From contig NZ_CP066308.1 of NCBI RefSeq assembly GCF_016406105.1, forward strand, positions 3,538,501 to 3,602,500: a DNA stretch of 64,000 bases. Reading direction: 5' to 3'. This stretch comes from Brevibacillus composti (lineage in GTDB: Bacteria; Bacillota; Bacilli; Brevibacillales; Brevibacillaceae). Every line of letters starts with the position of its first letter. Positions within the stretch are counted from its first letter, which is position 1. The notes beneath the pieces were generated by a model, which saw nothing but the letters and a program-made list of their open reading frames with translations, searched no databases and was not told the origin of the DNA. Positions 52,833 through 62,117 of this stretch are shown here, in pieces. Both the position numbers and the translations under genes were made by a program.

Positions 52833-53558
52833 TTATTGTGCAAACAAGCCTGTCCGGTTCACGATCGCCTCGTGCAGCTCCGCCAGCGTCCCCCGTTGAT
52901 CCACTTCGTACTGCGGCTCGCCGCGATCCTCCAGCCAGTTGGTCACCAAGAACGTCTTCATGCCCACCTGCCCGGCCACCATGTCTTCCTGCATGTGGTT
53001 GCCGACCATGATGCACTCCTCAGGCTGAACACCCAGTTTTTGTGCAATCTCCCGGAAGTACCCCGGGTTCGGTTTGGTATAGTGAGACTCTTCGTAGACG
53101 GTCACCAGCTCAAAATCCTCCGGAGACAGCTCGATCCAGGCCAGACGGCTGTGGATGGCGTCGCGAGGGAAGACCGGGTTGGTTGCGACAGCGACGCGAT
53201 ACCCCTGTACCTTGGCGGCGGTGACGACTTTCTTCGCCCACGGAGAAGGATGCGTCAGGTGAGAGAGCTTGGGAAAGACATCCCGATAAAAGCTGTCAAA
53301 CAGCGGCCACAGCTCTTCTTTGGGCCATGGGCTGCGCGCCATGAAGGCTTCAATAAATACCTGTTCATTTGTCTTGTCCGCGTCCTGGTTCATGATCATT
53401 TGCTTCGTCGCGTCCCAGATGAGACCGAGGATCATCTTGCTGTCGTAGCGATCGCCCAGGTACTGTCCCAGCTCTTGCAGGTATCCCTGGACAAACGGGT
53501 CCGTCTTCATCTCCAGCAGCGTGCCATCCAGGTCAAACAGAATCGTGCTTAGCTTCAT
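52833..53558 (-). CDS. HAD-superfamily hydrolase
   Basis: 241 residues from ATG 53558 (GGGAG 6 bases upstream). Motif I 'LFDLDGTLLEMK', a helical cap, motif II 'VAVATNPVF', Lys in 'HYTKPNPGYFREIAQKLG' and motif III 'CIMVGNHMQEDMVAGQ'. A phosphatase of small metabolites is likely; the substrate is unknown. Confidence 0.9.
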   Translation of the reverse strand: MKLSTILFDLDGTLLEMKTDPFVQGYLQELGQYLGDRYDSKMILGLIWDATKQMIMNQDADKTNEQVFIEAFMARSPWPKEELWPLFDSFYRDVFPKLSHLTHPSPWAKKVVTAAKVQGYRVAVATNPVFPRDAIHSRLAWIELSPEDFELVTVYEESHYTKPNPGYFREIAQKLGVQPEECIMVGNHMQEDMVAGQVGMKTFLVTNWLEDRGEPQYEVDQRGTLAELHEAIVNRTGLFAQ

Positions 53559-53633
53559 CGTTCGTTCTCTCCCTTGCATCTCGTAGTGGCCAATCCGGAT
53601 TGCGTGTTCAGCTGATGCGTATTCCCGCTTTTT

Positions 53634-54116
53634 TTATTCCAGCCCGGGGAAGCCCAGCTGACGAAGCCCTTCAAACAGCACGATCGCGGCACAGTTGGAC
53701 AAATTGACCGAACGAGTCGCCCCGCTCATGGGGATGCGTATCGTCTGTTCTTTGTAGCGGTCGGTCAATTCCTGCGGCAGACCTGTCGTCTCTTTTCCCA
53801 AAATGATGTAGTCTCCATCGCGAAAGGCTACCTCTGTGTACAGCTTCTCTCCCCACGTCTCCACGAAGTAAAACGTCCCCGCACGCTCGCCCAGAAGCTC
53901 CTTCTGCACCTGGGCAAAATGTTCGAAATGATCATAGTGATGCACCTTGACAGCATGCCAGTAGTCCAGTCCCGCCCGCTTCAAGTAGCGGTCATCGGTA
54001 GAAAAACCGAGCGGATGGATCAGATGCAAATGCGCTCCCGTCGCTGCGCAGGAGCGGGCGATGTTGCCCGTATTGGCGGGAATGAGCGGTTCGTGCAAAA
54101 CAATATGTAACGGCAT
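53634..54116 (-). CDS. trmL: tRNA (cytidine/uridine-34-2'-O)-methyltransferase
   Basis: 160 residues from ATG 54116. SPOUT fold: 'IVLHEPLIPANTGNIARSCAATGAHLHLIHPLGF', 'YIILGKETTGLPQEL' and the knot 'IPMSGATRSVNLSNCAAIVLFEGLRQLG'. Methylates the wobble base of tRNA-Leu isoacceptors. Confidence 0.94.
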   Translation of the reverse strand: MPLHIVLHEPLIPANTGNIARSCAATGAHLHLIHPLGFSTDDRYLKRAGLDYWHAVKVHHYDHFEHFAQVQKELLGERAGTFYFVETWGEKLYTEVAFRDGDYIILGKETTGLPQELTDRYKEQTIRIPMSGATRSVNLSNCAAIVLFEGLRQLGFPGLE

Positions 54117-54269
54117 AATCAAAAATCTCCCTTATTCACCGAGCTGTCCAAACATCCTCTATTATACCGAAACGAACCGTCGAAAAGCCACCGTTCGGCT
54201 TGTCCATTGTTTTGTCCGATGTTTGCGGGAGCCCGGAAGCCTCCCTATGTGCGTGAAAATTGTGCGGAT

Positions 54270-54395
54270 ATGACTGAGCACCCGCGCGAAAGCACTGGCG
54301 AGTAAACATTGGCGACTGAACATCCGCGATTGAGCATCGGCAACTGAGCATCGGCGCTGAGCACTGGCGACGCAGCACTCGGGCCAAGCACCGTA
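54270..54395. repeat. degenerate minisatellite, 13-15-base units
   Basis: About eight imperfect copies of a unit like TGAGCATCGGCAAC (variants with ACTGGCGA, CCGCGAT). Unit length varies, there is no good reading frame, and its units are related to the array at 56085-56292. The rest of 54117-54483 holds only a G+C-rich stretch and the start region of the methyltransferase gene. Confidence 0.75.
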
Positions 54396-54483
54396 GGCAA
54401 AAAAACCGCTTCCTTTCCGCCCGCCTCAAAAAATGATCTATAATGGAAACGAGATGTAATTTTTCCAAACTGGGGGACTTATC

Positions 54484-55236
54484 ATGTTCAGCAGCTACAG
54501 CGAACTCGCCACGGAGGTCTACGATCTCGACAAGCCGGTCGGGCACTCCTTCGGGGACGTCGAATACTATACCCAGCGTCTGGCCGGCTGTAAGGGGCGG
54601 ATCCTGGAAGCAGCAGTCGGTTCAGGGAGAATGCTGATCCCTCTCCTGCAGGCGGGGTATCTGGTGGACGGGATGGACTGCTCGCCCCAGATGCTGTCCT
54701 CCTGCCGCAGACGTTTGCAGGAAAGGGGACTGGAAGCCCAATTGTACGAAGGCTTGCTGCAATCCTTTTCTCTGCCCAGCACGTACGAAGCCATCGTGAT
54801 TCCGGCCGGCTCCTTTCTCCTGCTGGAAAAGCATGAGGATGCCAAAGCTGCTCTGCGGTGCATGTACGATCACCTCGAACCGGGCGGCCGCATCATCCTC
54901 GATTTGTACCTGCCGACCGATCTTTCGATGGGCACGGTCAGCACCAAGACCTGGGAGACCCCCGACCAGCACGTCATCACGATGGAATCCAAGCGGGTGG
55001 AAGTCAATTTCCTGCATCAGTACACGGTCAGCTATCTCAAGTATGAAAAATGGAAAAACGGCCACCTCGTCAAAACGGAGCTGCAACGCTTCCCGCTGAA
55101 GTGGTATGGAATCGAGGAGTTTACTCTTTTGCTGAAATCCCTCCGCTATTCGCAAATCTCCGTATCTGCGGGCTATCAGTATGGAAACCCTCCGTCCCGG
55201 ACCGAGCAAGTCTTTACCTTTGAAGCCTGCCGGTAA
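54484..55236 (+). CDS. class I SAM-dependent methyltransferase
   Basis: 250 residues; GGGGG 6 bases before the ATG. Motif I 'RILEAAVGSGRMLIPLLQAGY', 'VDGMDCSPQMLSSCRRRL', 'LEPGGRIILDLYLP'. C-terminal half beta-rich. Methyltransf_25-like; substrate unknown. Confidence 0.88.
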   Translation: MFSSYSELATEVYDLDKPVGHSFGDVEYYTQRLAGCKGRILEAAVGSGRMLIPLLQAGYLVDGMDCSPQMLSSCRRRLQERGLEAQLYEGLLQSFSLPSTYEAIVIPAGSFLLLEKHEDAKAALRCMYDHLEPGGRIILDLYLPTDLSMGTVSTKTWETPDQHVITMESKRVEVNFLHQYTVSYLKYEKWKNGHLVKTELQRFPLKWYGIEEFTLLLKSLRYSQISVSAGYQYGNPPSRTEQVFTFEACR

Positions 55237-55327
55237 TCTGTATTTCTTTTTCCCTCGTCCCTGTAACGTTAAGCCTGCCCCGTGCATCTAAAGGAAAACG
55301 TGGTGTCTTTCACCGACAGGGAGTGAT

Positions 55328-56020
55328 GTGAGTATGGCTTTGTTCCGCTTGGCGGCAGGTCTCGTCAGCCTGCTGGTTCTGTCTGCGATCGTCTGGATCA
55401 AATGGCCGCAGTTCCCTGGCTTTCCCGCAGCAGAGACTTGGAGCATGCTGCTCGGGTACCTGGGATACATTTTGATTGCCATGACCCTGCTGCTCGGCCC
55501 CCTCAAATACGCCATGCCGCCGCGCTGGGGAAAATACCTTTTGCAGCTGCGCCGGGATTTGGGCATCGGGGCCGGTTTTGCAGCGATCGGACATGTGGCT
55601 TTGGTTCTGTACATTTTCGAACGGGGAGCGAAGCTGTTCTTCTTGCAAACCGCTCAGCCCGCAGAGGGATGGCTCGGCTTGTTTTTTCTGGGCGATAGCG
55701 CGTATAGCGGACCCCTCTCCCCCCATTTTTCGTTGACGGGCATCTCCAATTACATGGGGCTCTTAGCCTTTGTCATCCTCTTGGCCTTGTGGATCACCTC
55801 TTCCCGCTACGCCGAGAAGCTCCTCGGCGGGGCGAGCTGGAAACGTCTCCATCTGTCCAATCCGCTGCTGTTCGTGCTCGTCATGTTTCACGCACTGATT
55901 TACATTAATTCGATCAAGGGGGAGCCGCATTCGCCCGGCGACTTCCTCTGGCTGGCCGGGATCGTGGCGGTTCTGCGTCTTGCTGCCTTTGGCTGGAATG
56001 TTTTTCGGCGTCGCTCCTGA
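55328..56020 (+). CDS. ferric-reductase-like / MsrQ-like heme membrane protein
   Basis: About 230 residues, six membrane helices. His residues in 'AAIGHVALVLYIFERG', 'WKRLHLSNPLLFVLVMFHALIYI' fit bis-heme ligands of the ferric reductase-like transmembrane domain. Start GTG 55328 or ATG 55334 (GGGAG 4 or 10 bases upstream). No NAD- or flavin-binding part, so it needs an electron partner. Confidence 0.82.
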   Translation: MSMALFRLAAGLVSLLVLSAIVWIKWPQFPGFPAAETWSMLLGYLGYILIAMTLLLGPLKYAMPPRWGKYLLQLRRDLGIGAGFAAIGHVALVLYIFERGAKLFFLQTAQPAEGWLGLFFLGDSAYSGPLSPHFSLTGISNYMGLLAFVILLALWITSSRYAEKLLGGASWKRLHLSNPLLFVLVMFHALIYINSIKGEPHSPGDFLWLAGIVAVLRLAAFGWNVFRRRS

Positions 56021-56084
56021 GCAAAGCCGATAGGTGCTGCCACACCGCTCGGCTTCGTCGAGCGGACTCGTCGAGAAGCCTTGT

Positions 56085-56292
56085 AGAGCAGCTTCGGTGA
56101 GTCGGTGAGCAGCATCGGTGAGCAGTACCGCTGACCAGTCCCGCTGACCATTTTTCCGCCGACCAGTCCCGCCGACCAGTCCCGCCGACCAGTCCGCTGA
56201 CCAGTCCCACTGACCAGTCCCACTGACCAGTTCCGCCGACCAGTCCCGCCGACCAGTCCCGCCGACCGGTCCCGCCGACCAGTCCCGCTGTT
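56085..56292. repeat. 13-bp minisatellite, about 15 units
   Basis: Units of GACCAGTCCCGCC (variants ending CGCT or CACT, or with ACCGCT, TTCC) head to tail, starting from related GAGCAGCATCGGT units at about 56105. The period of 13 is not a multiple of three, so it is not coding. It begins about 65 bases after the heme protein stop and ends about 55 bases before the amidase stop, which faces it. Confidence 0.92.
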
Positions 56293-56346
56293 AAGTACGC
56301 CACGGTCGCTTTTTCGACAAGCCAGGCGGAAGCTCCCCCTCCGGCA

Positions 56347-57351
56347 TTAGGTACCTCGGATGCGAAAAAAAGCGTAGCGGATATTGGGCGTATAGGCCGT
56401 CGAATCCGTATACTCCCAGTAGCGCATCCGGCTGTTGGTCGTGTTTGCGTTCACCAGGGGGATGTTGTTTTCGTCCCTGGCTACGATAATCGTATTGTGC
56501 TGGAAGCGGCCATCGCCGTCAAAATCATAGCAGATGATGTCCCCCGGCTCCAATTCCTCCACGGAGGCGACCTGTACGGCCCGCATCGGGGGACCCCCTG
56601 ACTTCAACAGCAGATACAAGCTATGAGCGACCGACCAGCTAAAGCTCCAACTGGCGTTTTTTCCATTGCCCCGCATCCACCATCCCCTTCCCTTTTCCCG
56701 GGAGAACAGCATCGGGATTCCCCCTGCGTGGAGGCATTGGGAGATGTAGTTGGTACAGTTGTCGGTAAATTGCGGATAGGCCGGATTGGCTCTATTCCAG
56801 AACCGCTCTGCATAGGCGATCGCCCGACTCGCATCATAGCCGCCCGCCCCGTGCACAACCAGCGTGGGCAACCTCAGCCTCTCCTCTTCATCGGTAGAAG
56901 GGGACGACGCCTCGTCGCCATCAGGTGCGGCAGCGCCATCCCCCCAGCACTCTTCCAGCTGCTCCACTACCCATCCGTCCTGTTTCTGAGACAAGACCAC
57001 ACGCATGATCCAGCTCGCCTCTTCGACAGCCGGCTTGCCCTTGATGCCATACCAGCGCTGCAATTCCCAGCTCACGAATATCTGCAGCTCCTCCCCCTTT
57101 TGCAGCCAATACAGAGGTTTGACCTGCCCGCGTACCGCCTTGGTGACGGCCCCTCTTTGTTGAAGCTGTTCATCCCAGCGCTGCCACTGTTCCCAGAGGA
57201 GCGATTTACCATTTCCCCCTTCTTTCCAAAATGGCCAGATGCGCTCATATCCCTGATCTACCGCATAACGGTGAACATCGTCAAAATAATCGCGGAGAAA
57301 AGCTTGCCAATCAACTTGCTGTTGCTCCCCTCTCGAATCAATCTTGTTCAC
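56347..57351 (-). CDS. putative amidase-domain protein
   Basis: 334 residues from GTG 57351 (GGAGGGGG 10 bases upstream); a longer open frame to 57630 would run through ogt. The C-terminal half is the 'putative amidase domain' (papain-like): 'YAERFWNRANPAYPQFTDNCTNYISQCLHAGG' (Cys), 'WSFSWSVAHSLYLLL', 'PGDIICYDFDGDGRFQHNTIIVARD' (His). The N-terminal half resembles the DUF that precedes it in Bacillus homologues. No signal peptide from this start, so export is doubtful. Confidence 0.82.
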   Translation of the reverse strand: MNKIDSRGEQQQVDWQAFLRDYFDDVHRYAVDQGYERIWPFWKEGGNGKSLLWEQWQRWDEQLQQRGAVTKAVRGQVKPLYWLQKGEELQIFVSWELQRWYGIKGKPAVEEASWIMRVVLSQKQDGWVVEQLEECWGDGAAAPDGDEASSPSTDEEERLRLPTLVVHGAGGYDASRAIAYAERFWNRANPAYPQFTDNCTNYISQCLHAGGIPMLFSREKGRGWWMRGNGKNASWSFSWSVAHSLYLLLKSGGPPMRAVQVASVEELEPGDIICYDFDGDGRFQHNTIIVARDENNIPLVNANTTNSRMRYWEYTDSTAYTPNIRYAFFRIRGT

Positions 57352-57481
57352 GTTCTTTTGTCCCCCTCCGAGAAAGCATGTCCTCCCATGCCCTCTGTAT
57401 GGAATACTTTTCCTATGTTGATAAAATATGAACCATCCCGCTGTTTCAGAAGGAAGAGTCGCCAAAAAGAGAGGGAAAACA

Positions 57482-57511
57482 AAAAAGCTATCCGCTAACG
57501 GATAGCTTTTA
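57482..57511 (-). terminator. terminator overlapping the ogt stop codon
   Basis: AAAAGCTATCCG-ctaa-CGGATAGCTTTT: 12-bp perfect stem. The ogt stop TAG lies at the loop. Confidence 0.88.
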
Positions 57512-58046
57512 CCGATTCTGGGTGAGAGGATGGCTTGCCCGCGCCTTCCAATGCCAGCAGCTGCTCTTTGATGGAGAGCCCGCCGCCGTAGCCGACCAAG
57601 GCTCCATTGGACCCGATGACACGGTGACACGGGACGATGATGGGGATGGGATTGCGATTGTTGGCACCGCCGATGGCCCGAACGGCCTTTGCCTGTCCCA
57701 GCGCCAGCGCAATCTCTTTGTAGGACTTCGTTTCACCGTAGGGGATACGGGTGAGTTCCTGCCACACTGCCTTTTGAAAAGCCGTGCCATGCAAGGCGAT
57801 CGGCACATCAAATTGTTTTCTGTTCCCGGAGAAATACTCTTCCAGCTCCGTTTTGGCTTGCTGGTTTCCCCTCTCATCCGGTTCCAGGATAGCGCCCAAG
57901 AACATTTTTCGGGCCCATCGCTGAAAAACGGGCAACGCCTGCTGCTCTTCACCAAATCCCAGATAGCAAAGTCCTTCCTCCGTAGAAGCGAGCAACAACG
58001 GTCCAATTCGCGAGAACATCGTGGTGAAGCCAATGGTTTGTCCCAC
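57495..58046 (-). CDS. ogt: methylated-DNA-protein-cysteine methyltransferase
   Basis: 183 residues from GTG 58046 (GGAGG 9 bases upstream). 'FQKAVWQELTRIPYGETKSYKEIALALGQAKAVRAIGGANNRNPIPIIVPCHRVIGSNGALVGYGGGL' holds the acceptor Cys (PCHR), the Asn hinge and the Arg finger. Repairs O6-alkylguanine by self-alkylation. Confidence 0.94.
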   Translation of the reverse strand: MGQTIGFTTMFSRIGPLLLASTEEGLCYLGFGEEQQALPVFQRWARKMFLGAILEPDERGNQQAKTELEEYFSGNRKQFDVPIALHGTAFQKAVWQELTRIPYGETKSYKEIALALGQAKAVRAIGGANNRNPIPIIVPCHRVIGSNGALVGYGGGLSIKEQLLALEGAGKPSSHPESVKAIR

Positions 58047-58125
58047 TTTTCCATTCCTCCCCAGCCGTTTTTTCCTCTCCTCAAATCTCCCTAAACCGGC
58101 GAGCGCTCTATCCCGCAGGCGTCCA

Positions 58126-59280
58126 TCAGGAACGGGCCTGGTGCAAGAGGGCGATGCCTCTCTCCACCTCCGCCAATACCTCTGGCGACGTCTCTCTCTC
58201 CAGCGCCCGGCCCAGGGCCGCTTCTGCTTCCTCGCCGCCGATTTTTCCAAGCGCCCATGCCGCCGTCCCCCTGATGACCTCGCGCGGGTCTTTTTCCATC
58301 AAGTGAATCAAATCGGGAACGGCAGAACGGTCGCGAAAATGAGCCAAAGCCAGAATGGCATTACGCTGGATGGGCTTCTTTCCTCGCCAAGAGGAGGAGG
58401 AGAGCCCAAATTTTTCTTTAAACTCCCTGTTGCTCATCTGCAGGAGCGGCCGAAGCAATGGTTTGGCCACGTCCGGATCAGGCTGGAACTCGGGGTGATG
58501 GGTAAAGTTTTTCCCCCGGTTCTTTGGACAAACCGTCTGGCAGGTATCACAGCCATACAAACGGTTGCCGATCTTTCCCCGATACTGCTCCGGAATAAAA
58601 TCCTTCACCTGCGTCAGATAGGCTACGCATTTTTGCGAATCCAGCTGCCCTCCCTGTACCAACGCGCCGGTCGGGCAGGCTTCCACACAGAGATTGCAAT
58701 CGCCGCAGCCTTCTTCCACAGGGGTGTCGAGAGGCAACGGCAGATTGGTAATCAGTTCTCCCAGATACACCCAAGAACCGAATTCGGGAGTAATCAGCGA
58801 ACAATTTTTGCCGACCCAGCCGAGCCCGGCTCTCTCTGCCACCGCGCGGTCAGAGAGCGCCCCGGTATCCACCATGGACTCGATCTTGGCCTCCGGCTCC
58901 AATTCACGGATGTACTGGGCCAGTTTGTCCAGCTTGTCCCGCAGCACGTGGTGATAGTCAGTTCCCCACGCCGCCCGGCACAATATCCCGCGGTATGCCC
59001 CCGGCTCCGACTTCGGCGGATTCGCCATCTTGGCAGGGTAGGCGAGTGCAATCGAGATCAGTGAACGCGCCCCGCCCAGACTGAGGGCAGGATCCGTCCG
59101 CTTGTCCAGGTCCGGCTCCTCGAAGCCGGATTCATATCCTTTTTCCCGATGAACGATCAGGCGGTCTTTGAGAGTCAAAAAGGGGTCGGCACTGGCAAAG
59201 CCGATCTTGTCGATTCCGATCTCAGCGGCGTAACGGATGATGGCCTGCTTGGTTTCCTCCCAATATCGGCGTTCGTTCAC
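58126..59280 (-). CDS. queG: epoxyqueuosine reductase
   Basis: 384 residues from GTG 59280, whose GTGA overlaps the rnhA stop. 'DPALSLGGARSLISIALAY', 'VDTGALSDRAVAERAGLGWVGKNCSLI' (catalytic Asp), two 4Fe-4S clusters 'CGDCNLCVEACPTG' and 'YGCDTCQTVCPKN', and C-terminal HEAT-type repeats ('DLIHLMEKDPREVIRGTAAWALGKIGG'). Cobalamin-dependent last step of queuosine synthesis in tRNA. Confidence 0.95.
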   Translation of the reverse strand: MNERRYWEETKQAIIRYAAEIGIDKIGFASADPFLTLKDRLIVHREKGYESGFEEPDLDKRTDPALSLGGARSLISIALAYPAKMANPPKSEPGAYRGILCRAAWGTDYHHVLRDKLDKLAQYIRELEPEAKIESMVDTGALSDRAVAERAGLGWVGKNCSLITPEFGSWVYLGELITNLPLPLDTPVEEGCGDCNLCVEACPTGALVQGGQLDSQKCVAYLTQVKDFIPEQYRGKIGNRLYGCDTCQTVCPKNRGKNFTHHPEFQPDPDVAKPLLRPLLQMSNREFKEKFGLSSSSWRGKKPIQRNAILALAHFRDRSAVPDLIHLMEKDPREVIRGTAAWALGKIGGEEAEAALGRALERETSPEVLAEVERGIALLHQARS

Positions 59281-59711
59281 AGCGTCTTGATCGCTCCTGT
59301 GGCCAGCTCGTCGCAGCGGTTGTTCCAGACGTTGTCGGCATGTCCTTTTACCTTGACGTACTCGACGCTGTGAATCTCCATCAGCCGGAGCAGCTCCTTC
59401 CAGAGATCCTGGTTCTCTACCGGCTGATTTTTGCTGTTCTTCCATCCGTTGCGCTGCCAGCCCTTGTACCATCCCTGCTGGAAGCAATTGACCAGGTAGG
59501 CGCTGTCGCTGTACAGCGTAACCTTGCAAGGCTCTTTCAGTACAGAGAGGGCTTCTATCGCCGCCTTCAGCTCCATCCGGTTATTCGTCGTATTTGGCTC
59601 GGCACCGGACATCTCTTTTTTATGTTCACCGTACATCAGCACGGCTCCCCAGCCGCCCGGGCCTGGATTGCCGGAGCACGCGCCGTCCGTATAGATTGTC
59701 ACTTCACGCAT
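59277..59711 (-). CDS. rnhA: ribonuclease HI
   Basis: 144 residues. Active-site Asp in 'IYTDGACSGNPGPGGWGA', Glu in 'NNRMELKAAIEAL', Asp in 'LYSDSAYLVNC', Asp in 'WNNRCDELA'; basic handle 'GWYKGWQRNGWK'. Degrades RNA in RNA-DNA hybrids. Coupled to queG. Confidence 0.95.
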   Translation of the reverse strand: MREVTIYTDGACSGNPGPGGWGAVLMYGEHKKEMSGAEPNTTNNRMELKAAIEALSVLKEPCKVTLYSDSAYLVNCFQQGWYKGWQRNGWKNSKNQPVENQDLWKELLRLMEIHSVEYVKVKGHADNVWNNRCDELATGAIKTL

Positions 59712-59819
59712 GATCAGGTTATCCCTCCTGTCTATTCTTATTGTATCGAAGGATAGTCGCTATCACAAAATTTATTTGCTATACTACCAAAAAATGATGT
59801 ACATAAGGAGTGAGCTGCT

Positions 59820-60491
59820 ATGAAGGTAAGGCTTGCCCCCGAGTTGGCCGAATTCCTTCCCGCGTTTACGCTGGGAGTCATCCATTACCAGGACGTTACG
59901 GTGAGTCCCTCCCCGAAAATGCTGCAGGGGAGGATTAATCTGTTCGTCGAGTCTCTGCGCCTAGAGCGGGAGCTATCCAAGATCAGTGAGATTGAAGGAG
60001 TCGCACAATGGCGCTCCGTCTTTAAGCGCCTCGGCATCGATCCGGCCCGCTACCGCCCTTCTTCGGAAGCCTTGCTCCGCCGGCTTTTGCAGGGGAATCC
60101 TTTCTTTTGGATCAACAGCGCAGTGGATGTTAACAATTTCCTCTCCGTCCTGCATGCCCTGCCCTATGGCATCTACGATGAAGCAAAGATCACGGGCGGC
60201 GTCCTCTGTCGCGTGGGACAAGCCACAGATGTCTACGATGGCCTGAACGGCCGGGAAGTAAACATGGAAGGAAAACTGGTGCTGGCAGACGAAGCAGGCG
60301 CCTTTGGCAGTCCGATCGTCGATTCCAAACGAACTCCTGTCACCGAAGAGAGCACCAATCTGATGCAAGTTATTTTCTTCCACGAACAGATAGCTGAGGA
60401 GGAACGCGACGAGATCCTCGGTTCGACCGCCCGGATGTTTACGGATATCAACGGCGGTCAGGTTGGCTCTTCTTATATCGTGTCCGTGTAG
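59820..60491 (+). CDS. B3/B4 tRNA-binding-domain protein
   Basis: 223 residues; AAGGAGTGAG before ATG 59820, and an extended -10 (TTGCTATACT) about 40 bases upstream. The B3/4 fold of PheRS beta is seen as a stand-alone protein: 'WRSVFKRLGIDPARYRPSSEALLRRLLQGN' and 'INSAVDVNNFLSVLHALPYGIYDEAKITGG', 'GSPIVDSKRTPVTEESTNLMQVIFF'. Such proteins may edit mischarged tRNA; activity is not established. Confidence 0.87.
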   Translation: MKVRLAPELAEFLPAFTLGVIHYQDVTVSPSPKMLQGRINLFVESLRLERELSKISEIEGVAQWRSVFKRLGIDPARYRPSSEALLRRLLQGNPFFWINSAVDVNNFLSVLHALPYGIYDEAKITGGVLCRVGQATDVYDGLNGREVNMEGKLVLADEAGAFGSPIVDSKRTPVTEESTNLMQVIFFHEQIAEEERDEILGSTARMFTDINGGQVGSSYIVSV

Positions 60492-60564
60492 ACCACCCAT
60501 CTTTTCATGGATCTTTTCCATGTACGGGTATGCGGATTGCAGGGCATCCAGCTTGGCTGCAAGC

Positions 60565-60607
60565 AGGAAAAAAGACGGCCTTTAGACTGACTGGCCGTCT
60601 TTTTCCT
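60565..60607. terminator. bidirectional terminator between convergent genes
   Basis: AGGAAAAA-GACGGCC / GGCCGTC-TTTTTCCT stem of about 15 bp with a 12-base loop. The permease stop TAA lies in the loop region. Confidence 0.9.
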
Positions 60608-61913
60608 GTTTTGTTTCCCGCTTTTTCCGAAACACCAGATGCTCCAGGATCATGCTGACCAAGACCCCGAGCAAAAGGCCGTTCCCAAACAGGAAGCTGG
60701 CAAACGATGGGAGGTTCTGCCACGCCGTCGTCGGAACGAACATCACGCCGATCCCGGCGAGGATCGAGCTGCCCGCAACCAAAACCGCCCGCGAATCCAA
60801 CTCGACAGAGGAAATGTCCTTTAGGCCAAAACCGAGCAGCTGCGTGTAAGTGATAAACATGCCCGCATAGGCGACCGGTGTCGGCAGTCCCGCCAGAAAT
60901 TGCGAAATGGGCGGCAGCAAACCGATCAGCATCATGCCCGCCATCGCCAGCAAAAACGGCAGACGCGCCGCCATTTTGGTCGTCTCGACGACCGCGGCGG
61001 CTATGGACAGCGGGATCATTCCGACGACCCCGGACAAACCGGACAATACATGGGAGACACCCGTAAATATGCCCCCGCGATTATACAGCCCCGCCGTGGG
61101 AGGAGCGGCTGTCGCTTTTCCCATCACATTCATGCTAGTCACCAGGTTGGTGAGCAAGACAAAACCGGTCAACAGGCTGGTCAACACGACTCCGAGGTCC
61201 CATTTCGGAGCGCCCCAAAAGAACAGGGTGGGCATCACTATCACTTGTGCAGCAGGACGAATCGGCTCTGTCCACCCCAGCATCGCATACACGCCCCAGC
61301 CCGCTGTCATCCCGAGCAATACAGCATAGCTCGCAAAGCGTTTGGTTCGCAGAAACATCAGCACGAGCGCTACGATCAGGATGGAGACCAGCGCGATGCC
61401 CGGATCTACCTGTTTGGCGTGCTGATACCCGATTCCCAGCATGCCCGATACAAAGCTGCTGCATAAGGAAACGGCCAACAGCACCATATACGTGCCGGAG
61501 ACGAGCGGAGTAAACCAGCGTTGTATCTTCCCGATCCAGCCTAAAAGACCGAACAAAAAAAACAGGACACCTGCCAAAATCAGACCGAGCTGAAAGGATT
61601 GCCCGATTTCTCGCGGCGCAATTCCTGCACTGGTGCCAATCTGAGCCAGAATGATGAAAATGCCCCACCACAATCCCGCCGGTCCTTCGATCATCGGATA
61701 GCGGTGTCCGATCCATGCTTGCAAAAAGGAAGCCAGCCCGACATAAAACATGGTTTGCTGCATCAATATCCCGACCTCTTCGGACGATAATCCGTATATG
61801 TCGCCAATGGCCAGCGGTACCGCTACGCTGCTGGATACCGTCACGATCATCCATTGCAAGGCCGACAGGATGGTTATGCCAATGGGGGGCTTCTCCTGCA
61901 ATCCATATCCCAT
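60582..61913 (-). CDS. nucleobase:cation symporter-2 (xanthine/uracil permease family)
   Basis: 443 residues, about 12-14 membrane helices. 'LSALQWMIVTVSSSVAVPLAIGDIYGLSSEEVGILMQQTMFYVGLASFLQAWIGHRYPMIEGPAGLWWGIF', 'TNLVTSMNVMGKA' and 'GVSHVLSGLSGVVGMIPLS' fit the NCS2 family. It imports a purine or pyrimidine base; which one is not clear. Confidence 0.88.
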   Translation of the reverse strand: MGYGLQEKPPIGITILSALQWMIVTVSSSVAVPLAIGDIYGLSSEEVGILMQQTMFYVGLASFLQAWIGHRYPMIEGPAGLWWGIFIILAQIGTSAGIAPREIGQSFQLGLILAGVLFFLFGLLGWIGKIQRWFTPLVSGTYMVLLAVSLCSSFVSGMLGIGYQHAKQVDPGIALVSILIVALVLMFLRTKRFASYAVLLGMTAGWGVYAMLGWTEPIRPAAQVIVMPTLFFWGAPKWDLGVVLTSLLTGFVLLTNLVTSMNVMGKATAAPPTAGLYNRGGIFTGVSHVLSGLSGVVGMIPLSIAAAVVETTKMAARLPFLLAMAGMMLIGLLPPISQFLAGLPTPVAYAGMFITYTQLLGFGLKDISSVELDSRAVLVAGSSILAGIGVMFVPTTAWQNLPSFASFLFGNGLLLGVLVSMILEHLVFRKKRETKQEKDGQSV

Positions 61914-62009
61914 TTATCCGACAACCCCTTTTCTTTCTCCCGATCCTCCTGTGAGGATGCACGCAGCTCCAAAAGACAGAAATACATGCCCTTTTGCGGA
62001 AAACAGAAA

Positions 62010-62029
62010 GCACGCCATCAAGAGCGTGC
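62010..62029 (-). promoter_or_regulatory. hairpin in the permease leader
   Basis: GCACGC / GCGTGC with an 8-base loop; on the minus strand followed by TTTCTGTTTT, on the plus strand by TTTTT. It sits about 100 bases before the permease start and could attenuate it. Confidence 0.4.
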
Positions 62030-62117
62030 GTTTTTGTACTCCACCGTTTTCGCGTCTGTATCTGCGGTGCCTGCATCTGCAAAAGTCGGAATTCCTGGTA
62101 TCATTCAAACTTCGCTA

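Noticed and set aside
54270..54395. CRISPR or coding repeat
   Set aside because: Unit length varies, no spacers, no open frame of value.
56085..56292. CRISPR array
   Set aside because: Units of 13 bases repeat without unique spacers, and no cas gene is near: a minisatellite.
57352..57630. N-terminal extension of the amidase-domain protein
   Set aside because: It would overlap ogt and its terminator; GTG 57351 has a good ribosome binding site.
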